A stretch of 35,166 bases of DNA from Gammaproteobacteria bacterium (GTDB lineage: Bacteria > Pseudomonadota > Gammaproteobacteria > Steroidobacterales > Steroidobacteraceae), in the NCBI GenBank assembly GCA_028870705.1, contig JAGWPD010000055.1:1-35166 (forward strand), in the 5' to 3' direction. The notes under the pieces are model-generated. The model had not been told where the DNA came from, did not search any database, and saw only the letters and a list, made by a program, of their open reading frames with translations. This document shows positions 9,433 to 18,429 of the stretch, piece after piece. The translations under genes and the position numbers were made by a program. The number at the start of each line of letters is the position of its first letter. The first letter of the stretch is position 1.

Positions 9433-11567
9433 CGTGGGGAACGGCTCTCAGGCCGTGGCCAGCCGCGTAGCATAACGGGATACGCCCCCTGGCGTCGCCG
9501 CGACCGGATGGCGGCGGCCCCGGCCAGCACCAGCAGCCCCATTGGATCCAGGGCGCCGCCGCCGCCGCCCGCGCTCAACGCGACCGAATTGATGGTCTTG
9601 CTCGCCGTATCCTGGTGGCCGGCGCTGTCGGTGACCGTCAGCGTCACCGTGACCGGGCGCAGCGCCGGGAACACCAGCGTCGCCTTCGCGCTGGAGGCGT
9701 TGGCAATCGACACGTCGGGATTGGCCGTCCACTGGTAGCTGGCGATCGAAAGGTTCTTGGCCGCCGAGCTCGCGCTGCCATCGAGCGTGATGTTCTGACC
9801 GACGCTGGCTTTGTCGGTCGAAGTGGTGAAGCTGGCGAGCGGATAGAGCGAGTGGGCCAGCGCCGCGGTGGCATTGAGCATGCCGGCACCACAGGTCGCG
9901 GCGGTGCAGGTGCATTCCTTGTCCTGCACGTCGGTGTACGCGCCGGTCGAATCGGTCGTCAGCGCGGCCACATGGCAGGTGCCGCCGTCGGGCGCAGTCG
10001 CCGGTACCGGGAAGGGCGTGGCCGAGGCCGCCAGTCGCGCGATGAGCTGCGCGGCGCTCATGTTCGGGTTCGCCTCGATCATCATCGCGGCCACCCCTGA
10101 GACGATCGGTGCGGCAAAGCTCGTGCCAGCCGTGCCCTCGTTGAGCAGGTTGCCGGCATAGCCCGAGGCCATCTGCGCGTAAGTGTAGAAGGCGTGGGTA
10201 GGGTCGGTGTCTGGTGTCGTCAAGCCGTCATTGCTGGTGGTTTCAATCGAGTACACGCAGGGCAAGGCGTATGGGTGATAGACGTCGAGGTTGACGCAGT
10301 TGCCGGCGGGTGCGGCAATGGTGATCGCCGCCGCGGCGCTGCTGACATTGCTGTAGCCCACCTTGGTGCCCGCGTGGCGGATGCCCGCCACCGCGACCAC
10401 GCCCGAGCAGTTGGCGGGCGCCAGCACCGGCCCGCCATCGTTCCCGGCGGCCGCTACGATGAGGTGTCCATTCTGCGTGATGGTGGTCACCGCGTCCTGC
10501 TCGGTCTGGGTGCAGGCGCCGGTGCCGCCGAGGCTCAGGTTCAGCACCTGCGCGGGATAGGTGTTGGTCGGCACCACGCTGGTTGTGGTGGTCGTCAGGC
10601 CCGCGGCCCAGTACATGCCGGAGACGATGTCCGACATGTAGCCCTTGCACTTGCCGAGCACGCGCACCGGCAGGATGTAGGCGCCCGGAGCGACGCCGGC
10701 CACGCCAATGCCATTGTTGGTGATCGCCGCGGCGATGCCTGCGACGCGCGTGCCGTGCCAGTCGCTAGGCACCATCTGGTCATGGTTCGGCCCCAGGCCC
10801 TGGCGGGGGCACAGCCCGCCGGTGGCGACATCCTGCGTGGTGAGCCAGTTGCCGGGGTCGCTCGCGTCCGCGTCCCAGCCGTCACCGTCATTGGCGACGA
10901 TGTAGGTGTTGCCGGTCGCGTTGCTGGTGCAATTGGTGCCCGAGTCGTTGCAGATGAAATCGCGGCCGGGCAGCAGCTTGCCGCCGGTGCCGTACAGGCC
11001 CAGGTCCGGATGTTTGTAGTCGACGCCGCTGTCGAGCACCGCGATGATGTAGGGCGCGCCGGTGGCGGTGTTCCACGCCGTGGTTGCGCCGATCGCGGCC
11101 GGCACATCCGGCGTCGGGTCCTTGAGGTACCACTGGCCCAGCCACTGGCCGTTGGCATCGCTTCCCGCGTTGAAGCGCGGATCATTCGGATCGCCGAGCG
11201 CATAGCGCACCGCATCCGGCTCGGCGTATTTCACCGCAAGATCGGCGCCGAGCCGCGCCACCACATGCCGCAACGCCGAGCCCGCCAGCGGCGCATCGAG
11301 CTGCACCACATCGAGCCGGTCGCGGATCTCGCGCACGGCCTGCAGGTGGATGCCGGTCGATTGGCTGAGCCGGGCGGCGCGATCCGCGCTGCCGGGAATC
11401 TGGATGGCCGCCACGCCGCTGTCGCGCCAGCGCACGATGATGCGATCGGTGGGCGCTTCGCCGCTGGGGTAGCCGCGCCAGGGGGCACAGTTCGCTGGCA
11501 GGCCGATGCCGCCCAGGGCGCACAGCGCCCCGGCCAGGAGCACCCGATGCAGCCTGCGGTAAGACAT
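9411..11567 (-). CDS. S8 (subtilisin-like) serine peptidase with PKD-like domain and CTERM-like tail
   Basis: Triad 'IIAVLDSGVDYKHPDL', 'DWHGTRVAGIAAA', 'GTSFAAPIVSGVAAMM'; PKD-like 'NITLDGSASSAAKNLSIASYQWT'; tail 'AGGGGGALDPMGLLVLAGAAAIRSRRR'. ATG at 11567 (track uses TTG at 11570). Confidence 0.93.
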   Translation of the reverse strand: MSYRRLHRVLLAGALCALGGIGLPANCAPWRGYPSGEAPTDRIIVRWRDSGVAAIQIPGSADRAARLSQSTGIHLQAVREIRDRLDVVQLDAPLAGSALRHVVARLGADLAVKYAEPDAVRYALGDPNDPRFNAGSDANGQWLGQWYLKDPTPDVPAAIGATTAWNTATGAPYIIAVLDSGVDYKHPDLGLYGTGGKLLPGRDFICNDSGTNCTSNATGNTYIVANDGDGWDADASDPGNWLTTQDVATGGLCPRQGLGPNHDQMVPSDWHGTRVAGIAAAITNNGIGVAGVAPGAYILPVRVLGKCKGYMSDIVSGMYWAAGLTTTTTSVVPTNTYPAQVLNLSLGGTGACTQTEQDAVTTITQNGHLIVAAAGNDGGPVLAPANCSGVVAVAGIRHAGTKVGYSNVSSAAAAITIAAPAGNCVNLDVYHPYALPCVYSIETTSNDGLTTPDTDPTHAFYTYAQMASGYAGNLLNEGTAGTSFAAPIVSGVAAMMIEANPNMSAAQLIARLAASATPFPVPATAPDGGTCHVAALTTDSTGAYTDVQDKECTCTAATCGAGMLNATAALAHSLYPLASFTTSTDKASVGQNITLDGSASSAAKNLSIASYQWTANPDVSIANASSAKATLVFPALRPVTVTLTVTDSAGHQDTASKTINSVALSAGGGGGALDPMGLLVLAGAAAIRSRRRQGAYPVMLRGWPRPESRSPRCPGESI

Positions 11568-11788
11568 CAACTGACCCCTGCGGACCCCACTCTAAGAGCG
11601 CACGTTAGCCTGTTAGTTCCGCCGCGGGCAAGCCGGCGGGGCATTTGCGGTCCAGCCGGACTCAATCGCCTGCTTGCCACGACGACGCGTGCGCATAACG
11701 GGCCGATCGCGCGGCAATAACCGCATGACCGCGCAGCGCGCTGCGACTTGAATGGCGCCTCGTCCCAACCACTGCCACGAGGTGAACC

Positions 11789-12043
11789 ATGAGGCACGAG
11801 CAGCCGATGCGCGGTCAGGGCATGACCGAGTACATCATCATCGTGGCGCTGATCGCCGTCGCGGCCATCGGAGTCTACACGGCGTTCGGCAAGACGGTGC
11901 GCGGGCAGATGGCCGTGACCGCGCAGGCGCTGGCCGGCAAGAGCGCCAGCACCGCACGCACCGTATCCAACACGGCGGCCGACGAGGCCCAGGCGCAGGC
12001 CCAGCGCGACCTCAAGCTGGATAACTATGACCAGCCGCGCTAG
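11789..12043 (+). CDS. Flp-type (type IVb) pilin
   Basis: 'MRHEQPMRGQGMTEYIIIVALIAVAAIGVYTAFG': class motif G/XXXXEY with Glu at +5; GAGGTGA RBS directly upstream. Confidence 0.88.
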   Translation: MRHEQPMRGQGMTEYIIIVALIAVAAIGVYTAFGKTVRGQMAVTAQALAGKSASTARTVSNTAADEAQAQAQRDLKLDNYDQPR

Positions 12044-13370
12044 TGCGCGCTTGGTCGGCAGGCCACGGCGCGAAGGCGGGCAGGTGCTGGCACTGCTGCT
12101 GCTTCTGCTGGCGGCGCTGCTCGGGAGCCTGCTGTTCGTGTTCAATTCCGGACAGATCGTGGCGGCGAAGCTCCGCCTGGTCGGTGCTGCCGACGCGGCG
12201 GCGTACAGCGCCGCGCAGGCGCAGGCCCGCGCGCTCAATTTCCAGGCCTACATGAATCGCGCCGTCGTGGCCAACGAAGTGGCCATAGCTCAATGGGTTT
12301 CGCTGCGCTCGTGGTCGGGCTACATGAAGCAGGTCCTCGACGCAGCGGGCACGGTCGGCGCGCTGGTGCCGCCACTTGCCGCACCCATGCAGTCGCTCGC
12401 GCACAGCTGGGATTCGATCGACCGCGGACTGCAGCGCGCACTGCCGCCCCTCGAAGCGGCCGCAAGTGCATGGAACGTCGAGGTGCTGTCCCGGGCCGGG
12501 TCCGTGGCCGACGCACAGGGTGTTGCCGTGGCCGACAGCCTCGCGCAGCAGGTCGCCCTCGAGAACCTGCCGGAGCTGGGCTCGGACGGATTCGGCCGCG
12601 AGTTCAGCGCCGGCAATGCACTGCAGTGGCGCAATTTCACGGCCACGTACGGCCGCAATGGTGACGGGCGGGCGCGGTTGCGCGAAGTGGTCATGGATTC
12701 GCGCGACGGCTTCACCCGCGAGCGCGGCTGGACCCTTGGTTTGCCGCCGCTGCTCGCCCTGCGCAAGCGGGGCGGCACCGACCTCATCGGTTACGAATCA
12801 TGGCGCGGCATGGATACGCTGGCGCTGCGCGTAGCAGCGCTGTTTGGCACACGCGAGCAACCGCTAGCCTGGCAGGCCGCTGAAGATCGGCGTTCGGTAG
12901 CGCCCGGCCGGGGCGTGCACGGCGGCAGTTACCGCGACAATCCACGCAGTTCCTCCTACGCTGCGCGTGCCATCACGGTACGTACGGGATACCGCGGCCT
13001 GCCAGCGTACCGGGACGTGCGCCTGACTAGGCGCCAGGATCAACCATCATTGCGCTATGAGCTGGAGCTGCACCAGGCCGCCGGAACCATCGCGACCAGC
13101 GACTTGGTCTTGAATGGCGCGGCGACCGTGCTGCCCAATGAGGAAGTAAAGGTCGCGCTGCCCGCCTACCACTCGGGGCGTGTGTACGCCTTGTCCGCGG
13201 CGCAAGTCGCCTTCCAGCGGCCGGTCGGTCGCTCGGACCGCAGGCGGGAATTGGCGAGCCTGTTCAATCCCTACTGGCAGGCCCGTCTGGCGCCGGTGAG
13301 TCGCGCGCAGCGCATGCTGGCCGCCGCCGCGCATGGCGGCAGTGGCGATCCATACCTGGGGCTGCCATGA
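12027..13370 (+). CDS. TadG-like pilus assembly protein
   Basis: N-terminal 'GGQVLALLLLLLAALLGSLLFVFNSGQIVAAKLRLVGAADAAAYSAAQAQARALNFQAYMNRA' plus position in the Tad locus. Confidence 0.75.
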   Translation: MTSRASARLVGRPRREGGQVLALLLLLLAALLGSLLFVFNSGQIVAAKLRLVGAADAAAYSAAQAQARALNFQAYMNRAVVANEVAIAQWVSLRSWSGYMKQVLDAAGTVGALVPPLAAPMQSLAHSWDSIDRGLQRALPPLEAAASAWNVEVLSRAGSVADAQGVAVADSLAQQVALENLPELGSDGFGREFSAGNALQWRNFTATYGRNGDGRARLREVVMDSRDGFTRERGWTLGLPPLLALRKRGGTDLIGYESWRGMDTLALRVAALFGTREQPLAWQAAEDRRSVAPGRGVHGGSYRDNPRSSSYAARAITVRTGYRGLPAYRDVRLTRRQDQPSLRYELELHQAAGTIATSDLVLNGAATVLPNEEVKVALPAYHSGRVYALSAAQVAFQRPVGRSDRRRELASLFNPYWQARLAPVSRAQRMLAAAAHGGSGDPYLGLP

Positions 13371-14086
13371 GCTGCCGTGGCCAGGCAATGGTGGAATTTG
13401 CCGTCGCCGCAGGCGTGCTGGCGACACTCCTGGTCGGCATGCCCGTGATCTGCCGCTACCACGAACTCCAGGCCGCCGCCATTGTGGGTGCGCGCAGGGC
13501 GGCCTTCGAGAACTCATGGCAGCCGGCCGGGACCAGGCGCGGCGGGGTCGGGCTGATCCGGCGGGACCTGTTCCCGACGACCGGCGACTCCGGCCAGATC
13601 CTGGCCTCGCACATTGATGCCAGCGAATCGCAGGAGCAGCCGCGTGGCTTGGCCGGACAGGCCGAGCGTGGCCTGTTGGCACCGTTCAATGCAGCCGCGT
13701 TCGTGCAGCCCGGGTTCGACTTGCGCGCTCCGGTGCTGAATCGCAGCGATTTCGCAGTTGCTTTGTCGCGTCCGAACCCAATGCCGCAACCTTTCGATGG
13801 AATTTCGCTCGCGCTGCAGGAGCGCTATGCGCTCATGGGGGAGGACTGGGCCAGCTCCGGGCCTGGCCAGGTTGCAGCCCGGTCCGGGGGCCTGGTCATC
13901 ACGCGTGCATTCAGTCCAAACTCCGCGCTCATCGGCCTCGGAACCCGGCTGCTGTCGATCGTCGAGCCGGCCTTCCGCGAGTTCTGCCCCGGCCAGGTCG
14001 ATCCCGAACGGGTTCCCGCAGACCGCCTTGGCCAGGGCATGGATCACGACAGCGCATCGATTGGCAGCTGGTCGCCGGCATGCTGA
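13367..14086 (+). CDS. TadE-like pseudopilin
   Basis: 'MSCRGQAMVEFAVAAGVLATLLVGMPVICRYHELQAAAIVGARRAAF': G/QAMVEF pseudopilin motif; 4-nt overlap with the preceding gene. Confidence 0.72.
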   Translation: MSCRGQAMVEFAVAAGVLATLLVGMPVICRYHELQAAAIVGARRAAFENSWQPAGTRRGGVGLIRRDLFPTTGDSGQILASHIDASESQEQPRGLAGQAERGLLAPFNAAAFVQPGFDLRAPVLNRSDFAVALSRPNPMPQPFDGISLALQERYALMGEDWASSGPGQVAARSGGLVITRAFSPNSALIGLGTRLLSIVEPAFREFCPGQVDPERVPADRLGQGMDHDSASIGSWSPAC

Positions 14087-14736
14087 GGCTTCTGCCGTGG
14101 TTGGTGGTACTGGCGCCGGCGGTCGTACGTGGCACGGAACTGCCGGCCACTTTCCGCGCGATTCCGGGCGTCGCGCAGCTGCAGATCAACGGATTGCAGG
14201 TCCGCGCGCGCATGATTGCCTCCAGCCTCGCGCCGGCGGGCGCCTGCGCGCAGCTTGCAAAGCATTGGGGTGCTGGTGCGAATGCCGGTTGGACCGCGCG
14301 TTGCCAGCGTGTTGGCCGATGGTTGTTGGTGTCGCATCCGGTAGGTCGTTTCGTCGAGGCCGCGCAACTGGAGGCGGATGCCGACGGCAGCATCGGCTTT
14401 CTGTCCGCGGTCGATCCGTTCGCGGCACATGCGTCCGGCGCACATCCACGCTTGCCACTGCCCGCAGGCGCGAGGCTCGTAAACACCGTGCGCTCCGATC
14501 TGGATCGCGATTCGGTGTTCCAGTTCACGATCGAGTTGCCCTGGACGCCGGCGGTCTCGCTCGCACGGTTGCGCGGGCTCGCGCGCAAATCAGGTTGGGT
14601 CGCGGCGGCCGCCCCCGCGAGCGATGTCGTCGATTTCCAGCGTGGTGACATCGCGGCGCGCGCCATCGGTCTAGGCAGCGCGCGGGGCTGCTCCCTGTTG
14701 TTGATCGAGCACCGGCCGGCAGGTCATGCGCCATGA
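14080..14736 (+). CDS. Hypothetical exported protein within the Tad locus
   Basis: 218 aa; signal-like N-terminus 'MLRLLPWLVVLAPAVVRGTELPA'; overlaps both neighbours; no family recognised. Confidence 0.7.
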   Translation: MLRLLPWLVVLAPAVVRGTELPATFRAIPGVAQLQINGLQVRARMIASSLAPAGACAQLAKHWGAGANAGWTARCQRVGRWLLVSHPVGRFVEAAQLEADADGSIGFLSAVDPFAAHASGAHPRLPLPAGARLVNTVRSDLDRDSVFQFTIELPWTPAVSLARLRGLARKSGWVAAAAPASDVVDFQRGDIAARAIGLGSARGCSLLLIEHRPAGHAP

Positions 14737-14909
14737 ACGGGCGTGACCGGCGGCGGGGACAGGCCATGACCGAATACCTGATCGGTCTGGTCACGGTCGT
14801 GCTTGCGCTGTTCGTGCCTTTGTTCGACGGGCGCTCGGTCGCTGGTGCCCTGGCGAACGCCGTGCGCGACGCCTACGCCACGTTCAGCTATCTGGTTTCG
14901 CTGCTTTAG
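14733..14909 (+). CDS. Second, short Flp-type prepilin (58 aa), not in the ORF track
   Basis: Manual translation: MNGRDRRRGQAMTEYLIGLVTVVLALFVPLFDGRSVAGALANAVRDAYATFSYLVSLL*. G/QAMTEY with Glu+5 followed by a hydrophobic segment; ATGA overlap with the preceding gene. Confidence 0.8.
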   Translation: MNGRDRRRGQAMTEYLIGLVTVVLALFVPLFDGRSVAGALANAVRDAYATFSYLVSLL

Positions 14910-14933
14910 TCCATTGGACGAGGGAGCCCGCAC

Positions 14934-15848
14934 ATGGGGTGGAAATCATGGATGCTCGATCGGAACGTATTGTTCACGGCTGCGGCGGTGGCATGCGGCA
15001 TGGCCGCCTACCTGCTGGCGCACCGCTACCTCCAGGGCGCCGAAGCCGCGGCGCGTCGCCAACTGGCCGGCGACTATGCCACGCGCGATGCGCTGGTGGC
15101 GGCGCAGCCGCTGCCTGCAGGTTCCGTGATCGAACCGGCAATGCTGGCGCAGCGGGCCGTGCCTGAAAGATTCATGGCCAGCGATGCCCTGGCAGCCGAA
15201 GGTGCGGCTGCGGTCGTCGGGCGTCGGCTCGGACGCGCCCTGGCCAGCGGGGAAGTCATGACGGCATCGGCTCTGGCTGCCGAGAACGAAGTGGAGCTGT
15301 CGTCGCTGGTCGAGCAGGGCTGGCGTGCGCTCACCATCCCCGTCGACGAAAGCAGCGCGGCCGCCGGCCTTATCGATCCGGGCGACTACGTGGATCTGCT
15401 GCTGGCCACCAGCGGCGACGGGAATGGATCCAGGGCGCAGGTGCGACCCTTGCTGCAAGCCGTACGCGTGGTTGCCACGGGCCAGCGGATGCTGCGCCGC
15501 CGTGGGACCGGCGGCGATCGGGAGGCGGTGCCCGCCGAGTCGACCTACGCAACCGTCACACTGCGCCTGCCGCCTGAAGATGCCGAACGCGTGCTGCTGG
15601 CCCAGCGCCTGGGCGAGCTCGCAGTGTTGCTGCGTCCAGCCGGTGATGCCGAGCCACTGGTGCTGCGCGCAGTCGATCAAAGCCAGCTGTTCGGAGCCGC
15701 CGAAACCCGTCGCGGTGCGGTCCTGGTCTCGCGGGTTGAATTCATCGTCGGTGGCGTGGGTGGTTCGGCGCACGCCCGCACGACCGCGGCGCTGGCCAAC
15801 GCGGCACTGGCCAATGCGGCACTGGCCAATGCCGGGGCTCGGCCGTGA
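14934..15848 (+). CDS. cpaB: Flp pilus assembly protein CpaB/RcpC
   Basis: SAF-like region 'ALVAAQPLPAGSVIEPAMLAQRAVPERFMASDALAAEGAAAVVGRRLGRALASGEVMTASAL', 'AGLIDPGDYVDLLL', 'ATVTLRLPPEDAERVLLAQRLGELAVLLRP'. Confidence 0.9.
   Translation: MGWKSWMLDRNVLFTAAAVACGMAAYLLAHRYLQGAEAAARRQLAGDYATRDALVAAQPLPAGSVIEPAMLAQRAVPERFMASDALAAEGAAAVVGRRLGRALASGEVMTASALAAENEVELSSLVEQGWRALTIPVDESSAAAGLIDPGDYVDLLLATSGDGNGSRAQVRPLLQAVRVVATGQRMLRRRGTGGDREAVPAESTYATVTLRLPPEDAERVLLAQRLGELAVLLRPAGDAEPLVLRAVDQSQLFGAAETRRGAVLVSRVEFIVGGVGGSAHARTTAALANAALANAALANAGARP
15789..15833 (+). repeat. Three in-frame tandem 15-bp units (GCRCTGGCCAAYGCN), encoding ALANA x3
   Basis: Direct reading: GCGCTGGCCAACGCG / GCACTGGCCAATGCG / GCACTGGCCAATGCC at the 3' end of cpaB. 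Confidence 0.95.
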
Positions 15849-17149
15849 TCCGCCGCAATCGGCGCGGGCGGCACCGCTGTGGCGCGCCTGGCGTTGCCAC
15901 GATGCTGGTGCTGGGTCTGGGTGTGACCGCGACCCTGCACCCCGTCTCCCCGGCGATGGCCGCGATCGGGGCCACGGTCGCGCCTGCGCCCGGCCCCGCG
16001 AAGCCGGCCACCGAGCGCTTCGAAATGTACATCGGCGATACACGCGTGCTCGATATCGATGCCCGCCGCGTGGCGGTGGGCAATGGCCGCGTAATATCGG
16101 TCAAGCAGGTAGAGGGCAACAGGCTGGTGCTGCTGGGCGAGGCGACTGGCGCCAGCGCCATCCACGTTTGGATGCGCGATGGAGGGCACCGCCGCTATGT
16201 CGTCAACGTCCTCGAATTCAACGGCGAGCTCCTGTATGGCCAGGTGCAGCGACTGCTCGACGGCACACGTCAGATCACGGTACGCCTCGCCGGTGACCGC
16301 ATCGTGCTCGAGGGCCACAGGGTCAGCAATGGCGACCGGGAGAGGGTCGCGACCATCGCCAAGGCATATCCCGGCCGGGTCTTCGATTTCATCGACCGCG
16401 TCGGCTGGGACGCGATGATCCACATGCACGTCAGCATTCTCGAGGTACGACATTCGGCCTTGGACAGCCTGGGAGTCCGCTGGGACAACATGCTCCGGGG
16501 GCCCGTCGCGAATGTGGATTCAGCCGGTGAACCGGGCCGGCACGGTTACCTCGAATGGTCGGCGAAACTCGGCTCGACGATCGACCTGCTGCGCCAGCGC
16601 GGTGAGGCCCGGATCGTGGCCGAGCCCACGCTCAGCTGCCGCAGCGGCGGCGAGGCGCATTTCGTCGCTGGCGGGGAGTTGCCGATTCCGGTGACCAACG
16701 GCGTCGGCACTCCGAGCGTCCAATATCACGAATACGGCGTCATCCTCGACGTCAAGCCAGCCGCCGACGATGCCGGCAACGTCTACGTGCGCGTTGAAAC
16801 CGAAGTCAGTGACATCGACCGCAGCGTGCAGGTGCTGGGCGTGCCCGCGTTCCTGAAGCGGCATTCGAATACCGAGGTCAACGTGCGGGCCGGCGAGACG
16901 ATCGTCATCGCGGGGCTGGTTGACCGTTCGCGCAGCACGGATCGGCACGGTCTGCCGGTGTTGGGCGCGATTCCGGGCATCTCGCCGCTGTTCCAGTCGC
17001 GTAGCCGCGAATTCAAGGACTCGGAGCTCGTGGTGCTGATCACGCCGCAAATCGTGGCCGCCCGGGCCGCCGTGGCCGACGCGCCCGATCCCGGCTTGCA
17101 GCAACTCGAGCGCGCTGAACACGTGCTGCGTGGGCCGGGTGCACGGTGA
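15845..17149 (+). CDS. cpaC: Outer-membrane secretin CpaC/RcpA
   Basis: 'RVLDIDARRVAVGNGRVISVKQVEGNRLVLLGEATGASAIHVW'; secretin 'GEARIVAEPTLSCRSGGEAHFVAGGELPIPV', 'VNVRAGETIVIAGLVDRSRSTDRHGLPVLGAIPGISPLFQSRSREFKDSELVVLITPQIV'. Confidence 0.95.
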   Translation: MIRRNRRGRHRCGAPGVATMLVLGLGVTATLHPVSPAMAAIGATVAPAPGPAKPATERFEMYIGDTRVLDIDARRVAVGNGRVISVKQVEGNRLVLLGEATGASAIHVWMRDGGHRRYVVNVLEFNGELLYGQVQRLLDGTRQITVRLAGDRIVLEGHRVSNGDRERVATIAKAYPGRVFDFIDRVGWDAMIHMHVSILEVRHSALDSLGVRWDNMLRGPVANVDSAGEPGRHGYLEWSAKLGSTIDLLRQRGEARIVAEPTLSCRSGGEAHFVAGGELPIPVTNGVGTPSVQYHEYGVILDVKPAADDAGNVYVRVETEVSDIDRSVQVLGVPAFLKRHSNTEVNVRAGETIVIAGLVDRSRSTDRHGLPVLGAIPGISPLFQSRSREFKDSELVVLITPQIVAARAAVADAPDPGLQQLERAEHVLRGPGAR

Positions 17150-18429
17150 GCGCTGCGCGCGCCGATGACATGGCCCTGGCGCGGCAGATCCAGGAGGACC
17201 TGCGCGCCGAGCTCGACCTGCGCCGCACCGAAGTGGCGCAGCTGGCCGATGCGCCACTGCGCGAACTCGCGTGGCGAGTGGTGCGGCAAAACGTTGCGCG
17301 CCGCCGTTTGCCGCCCGATGTTGATCCGGAGACGCTGGCTCGCTCCGTGATCGACGAGGCGCTGGGCTATGGGCCGCTCGAGCCGATGCTTGCGGATCCG
17401 ACCATCAGCGAGGTCATGGTCAATGGGCATGCTGTGGTATATGTCGAGCGCCACGGGCGCATCGAACCATGCCCGGCCATCTTCAGCAGCGAGCAGGCCC
17501 TGCGCAGCGTCATCGACCGCATCGTCGCCGGCGCGGCGCGACGCGTGGATGAATCCTCGCCGATGGTCGATGCGCGGCTCCCCGATGGTTCGCGTGTCAA
17601 CGTGGTACTGCCGCCGCTGGCATTGAATGGCCCCTGCATGACCATCCGCCGCTTCAGCCGGCTGCGGCTGGACATCCCGGCGCTGGTGCGGCGCGGCGCG
17701 CTGAGCGAGTCGATGGCGCGCTTCCTCGGCGCCGCGGTGCGCGCCCGGCTGAATGTCATGATTTCGGGTGGCACGGGGTCCGGCAAGACCACACTGCTCA
17801 ACGCCATTGCCGGTCTCGTACCCGCGGGCGAGCGCATCATCACCATCGAAGACGCGGCGGAACTCGCGCTCCACCACAACCACGTCGTCGCGCTCGAGGC
17901 GCGCCCGCGCAACCTGGAGGGCCACGGCGAAGTCACGATTCGCGACCTGGTGCGCAATGCGCTGCGCATGCGCCCCGACCGGATCATCGTCGGCGAGTGC
18001 CGTGGCGGCGAGGCGCTCGACATGTTGCAGGCGATGAACTCGGGTCACGAGGGTTCGCTCACGACGGCCCACGCAAATTCCGCTCGTGACCTGCTGTCGC
18101 GCCTCGAGGTGATGGCGCTGATGGCCGGGATGGACCTGCCGGTCCCAGCCATACGCGCGCAGATAGCCGGCGCGCTGGACCTGCTGGTGCACACGAGCCG
18201 CGCTGCGGATGGTGTACGGCGGGTCAGCAGTATCGTCGAGGTCGTCGGCTGCGACAGCGGCATCGTGCAGACGCAGGAGTTGTACGCCTGTGACGCAGCC
18301 GGCATACACCACGCGTGCGGGCAGATCCCGGCCTGCATCGAGCGGCTGCGCTCGACCGGCATGCTTGGCGACTCCAGCCTGTGCTTCGATCACCCGGGCA
18401 ACGGCAACCTGCGATGTATCTCGTCCTGA
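17146..18429 (+). CDS. cpaF: Tad secretion ATPase CpaF/TadA
   Basis: Walker A 'ISGGTGSGKTTLLNAIAGL', 'MRPDRIIVGECRGGEALDMLQAMNSGHEGSLTTAHANSARDLLSRLEVM', 'LEPMLADPTISEVMVNG'. Confidence 0.97.
   Translation: MSAARADDMALARQIQEDLRAELDLRRTEVAQLADAPLRELAWRVVRQNVARRRLPPDVDPETLARSVIDEALGYGPLEPMLADPTISEVMVNGHAVVYVERHGRIEPCPAIFSSEQALRSVIDRIVAGAARRVDESSPMVDARLPDGSRVNVVLPPLALNGPCMTIRRFSRLRLDIPALVRRGALSESMARFLGAAVRARLNVMISGGTGSGKTTLLNAIAGLVPAGERIITIEDAAELALHHNHVVALEARPRNLEGHGEVTIRDLVRNALRMRPDRIIVGECRGGEALDMLQAMNSGHEGSLTTAHANSARDLLSRLEVMALMAGMDLPVPAIRAQIAGALDLLVHTSRAADGVRRVSSIVEVVGCDSGIVQTQELYACDAAGIHHACGQIPACIERLRSTGMLGDSSLCFDHPGNGNLRCISS

Noticed and set aside
7450-9738. 762-aa plus-strand ORF opposite the lipoprotein gene
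   Set aside because: Antisense shadow ORF in high-GC DNA; composition rich in R/G/A/H without motifs, while the minus strand has a signal peptide and Ig-like domain.
10194-11720. 508-aa plus-strand ORF opposite the S8 protease
   Set aside because: The minus strand encodes a complete catalytic triad; the plus ORF is low-complexity shadow coding.
11568-11788. Sigma54 or other strong promoter in the S8/flp1 divergent region
   Set aside because: No convincing -24/-12 or -35/-10 pair with proper spacing found by eye; only the flp1 RBS is clear.
15789-15833. Tandem repeats as a possible CRISPR-like array
   Set aside because: Direct 15-bp units with no spacers, in frame within cpaB.
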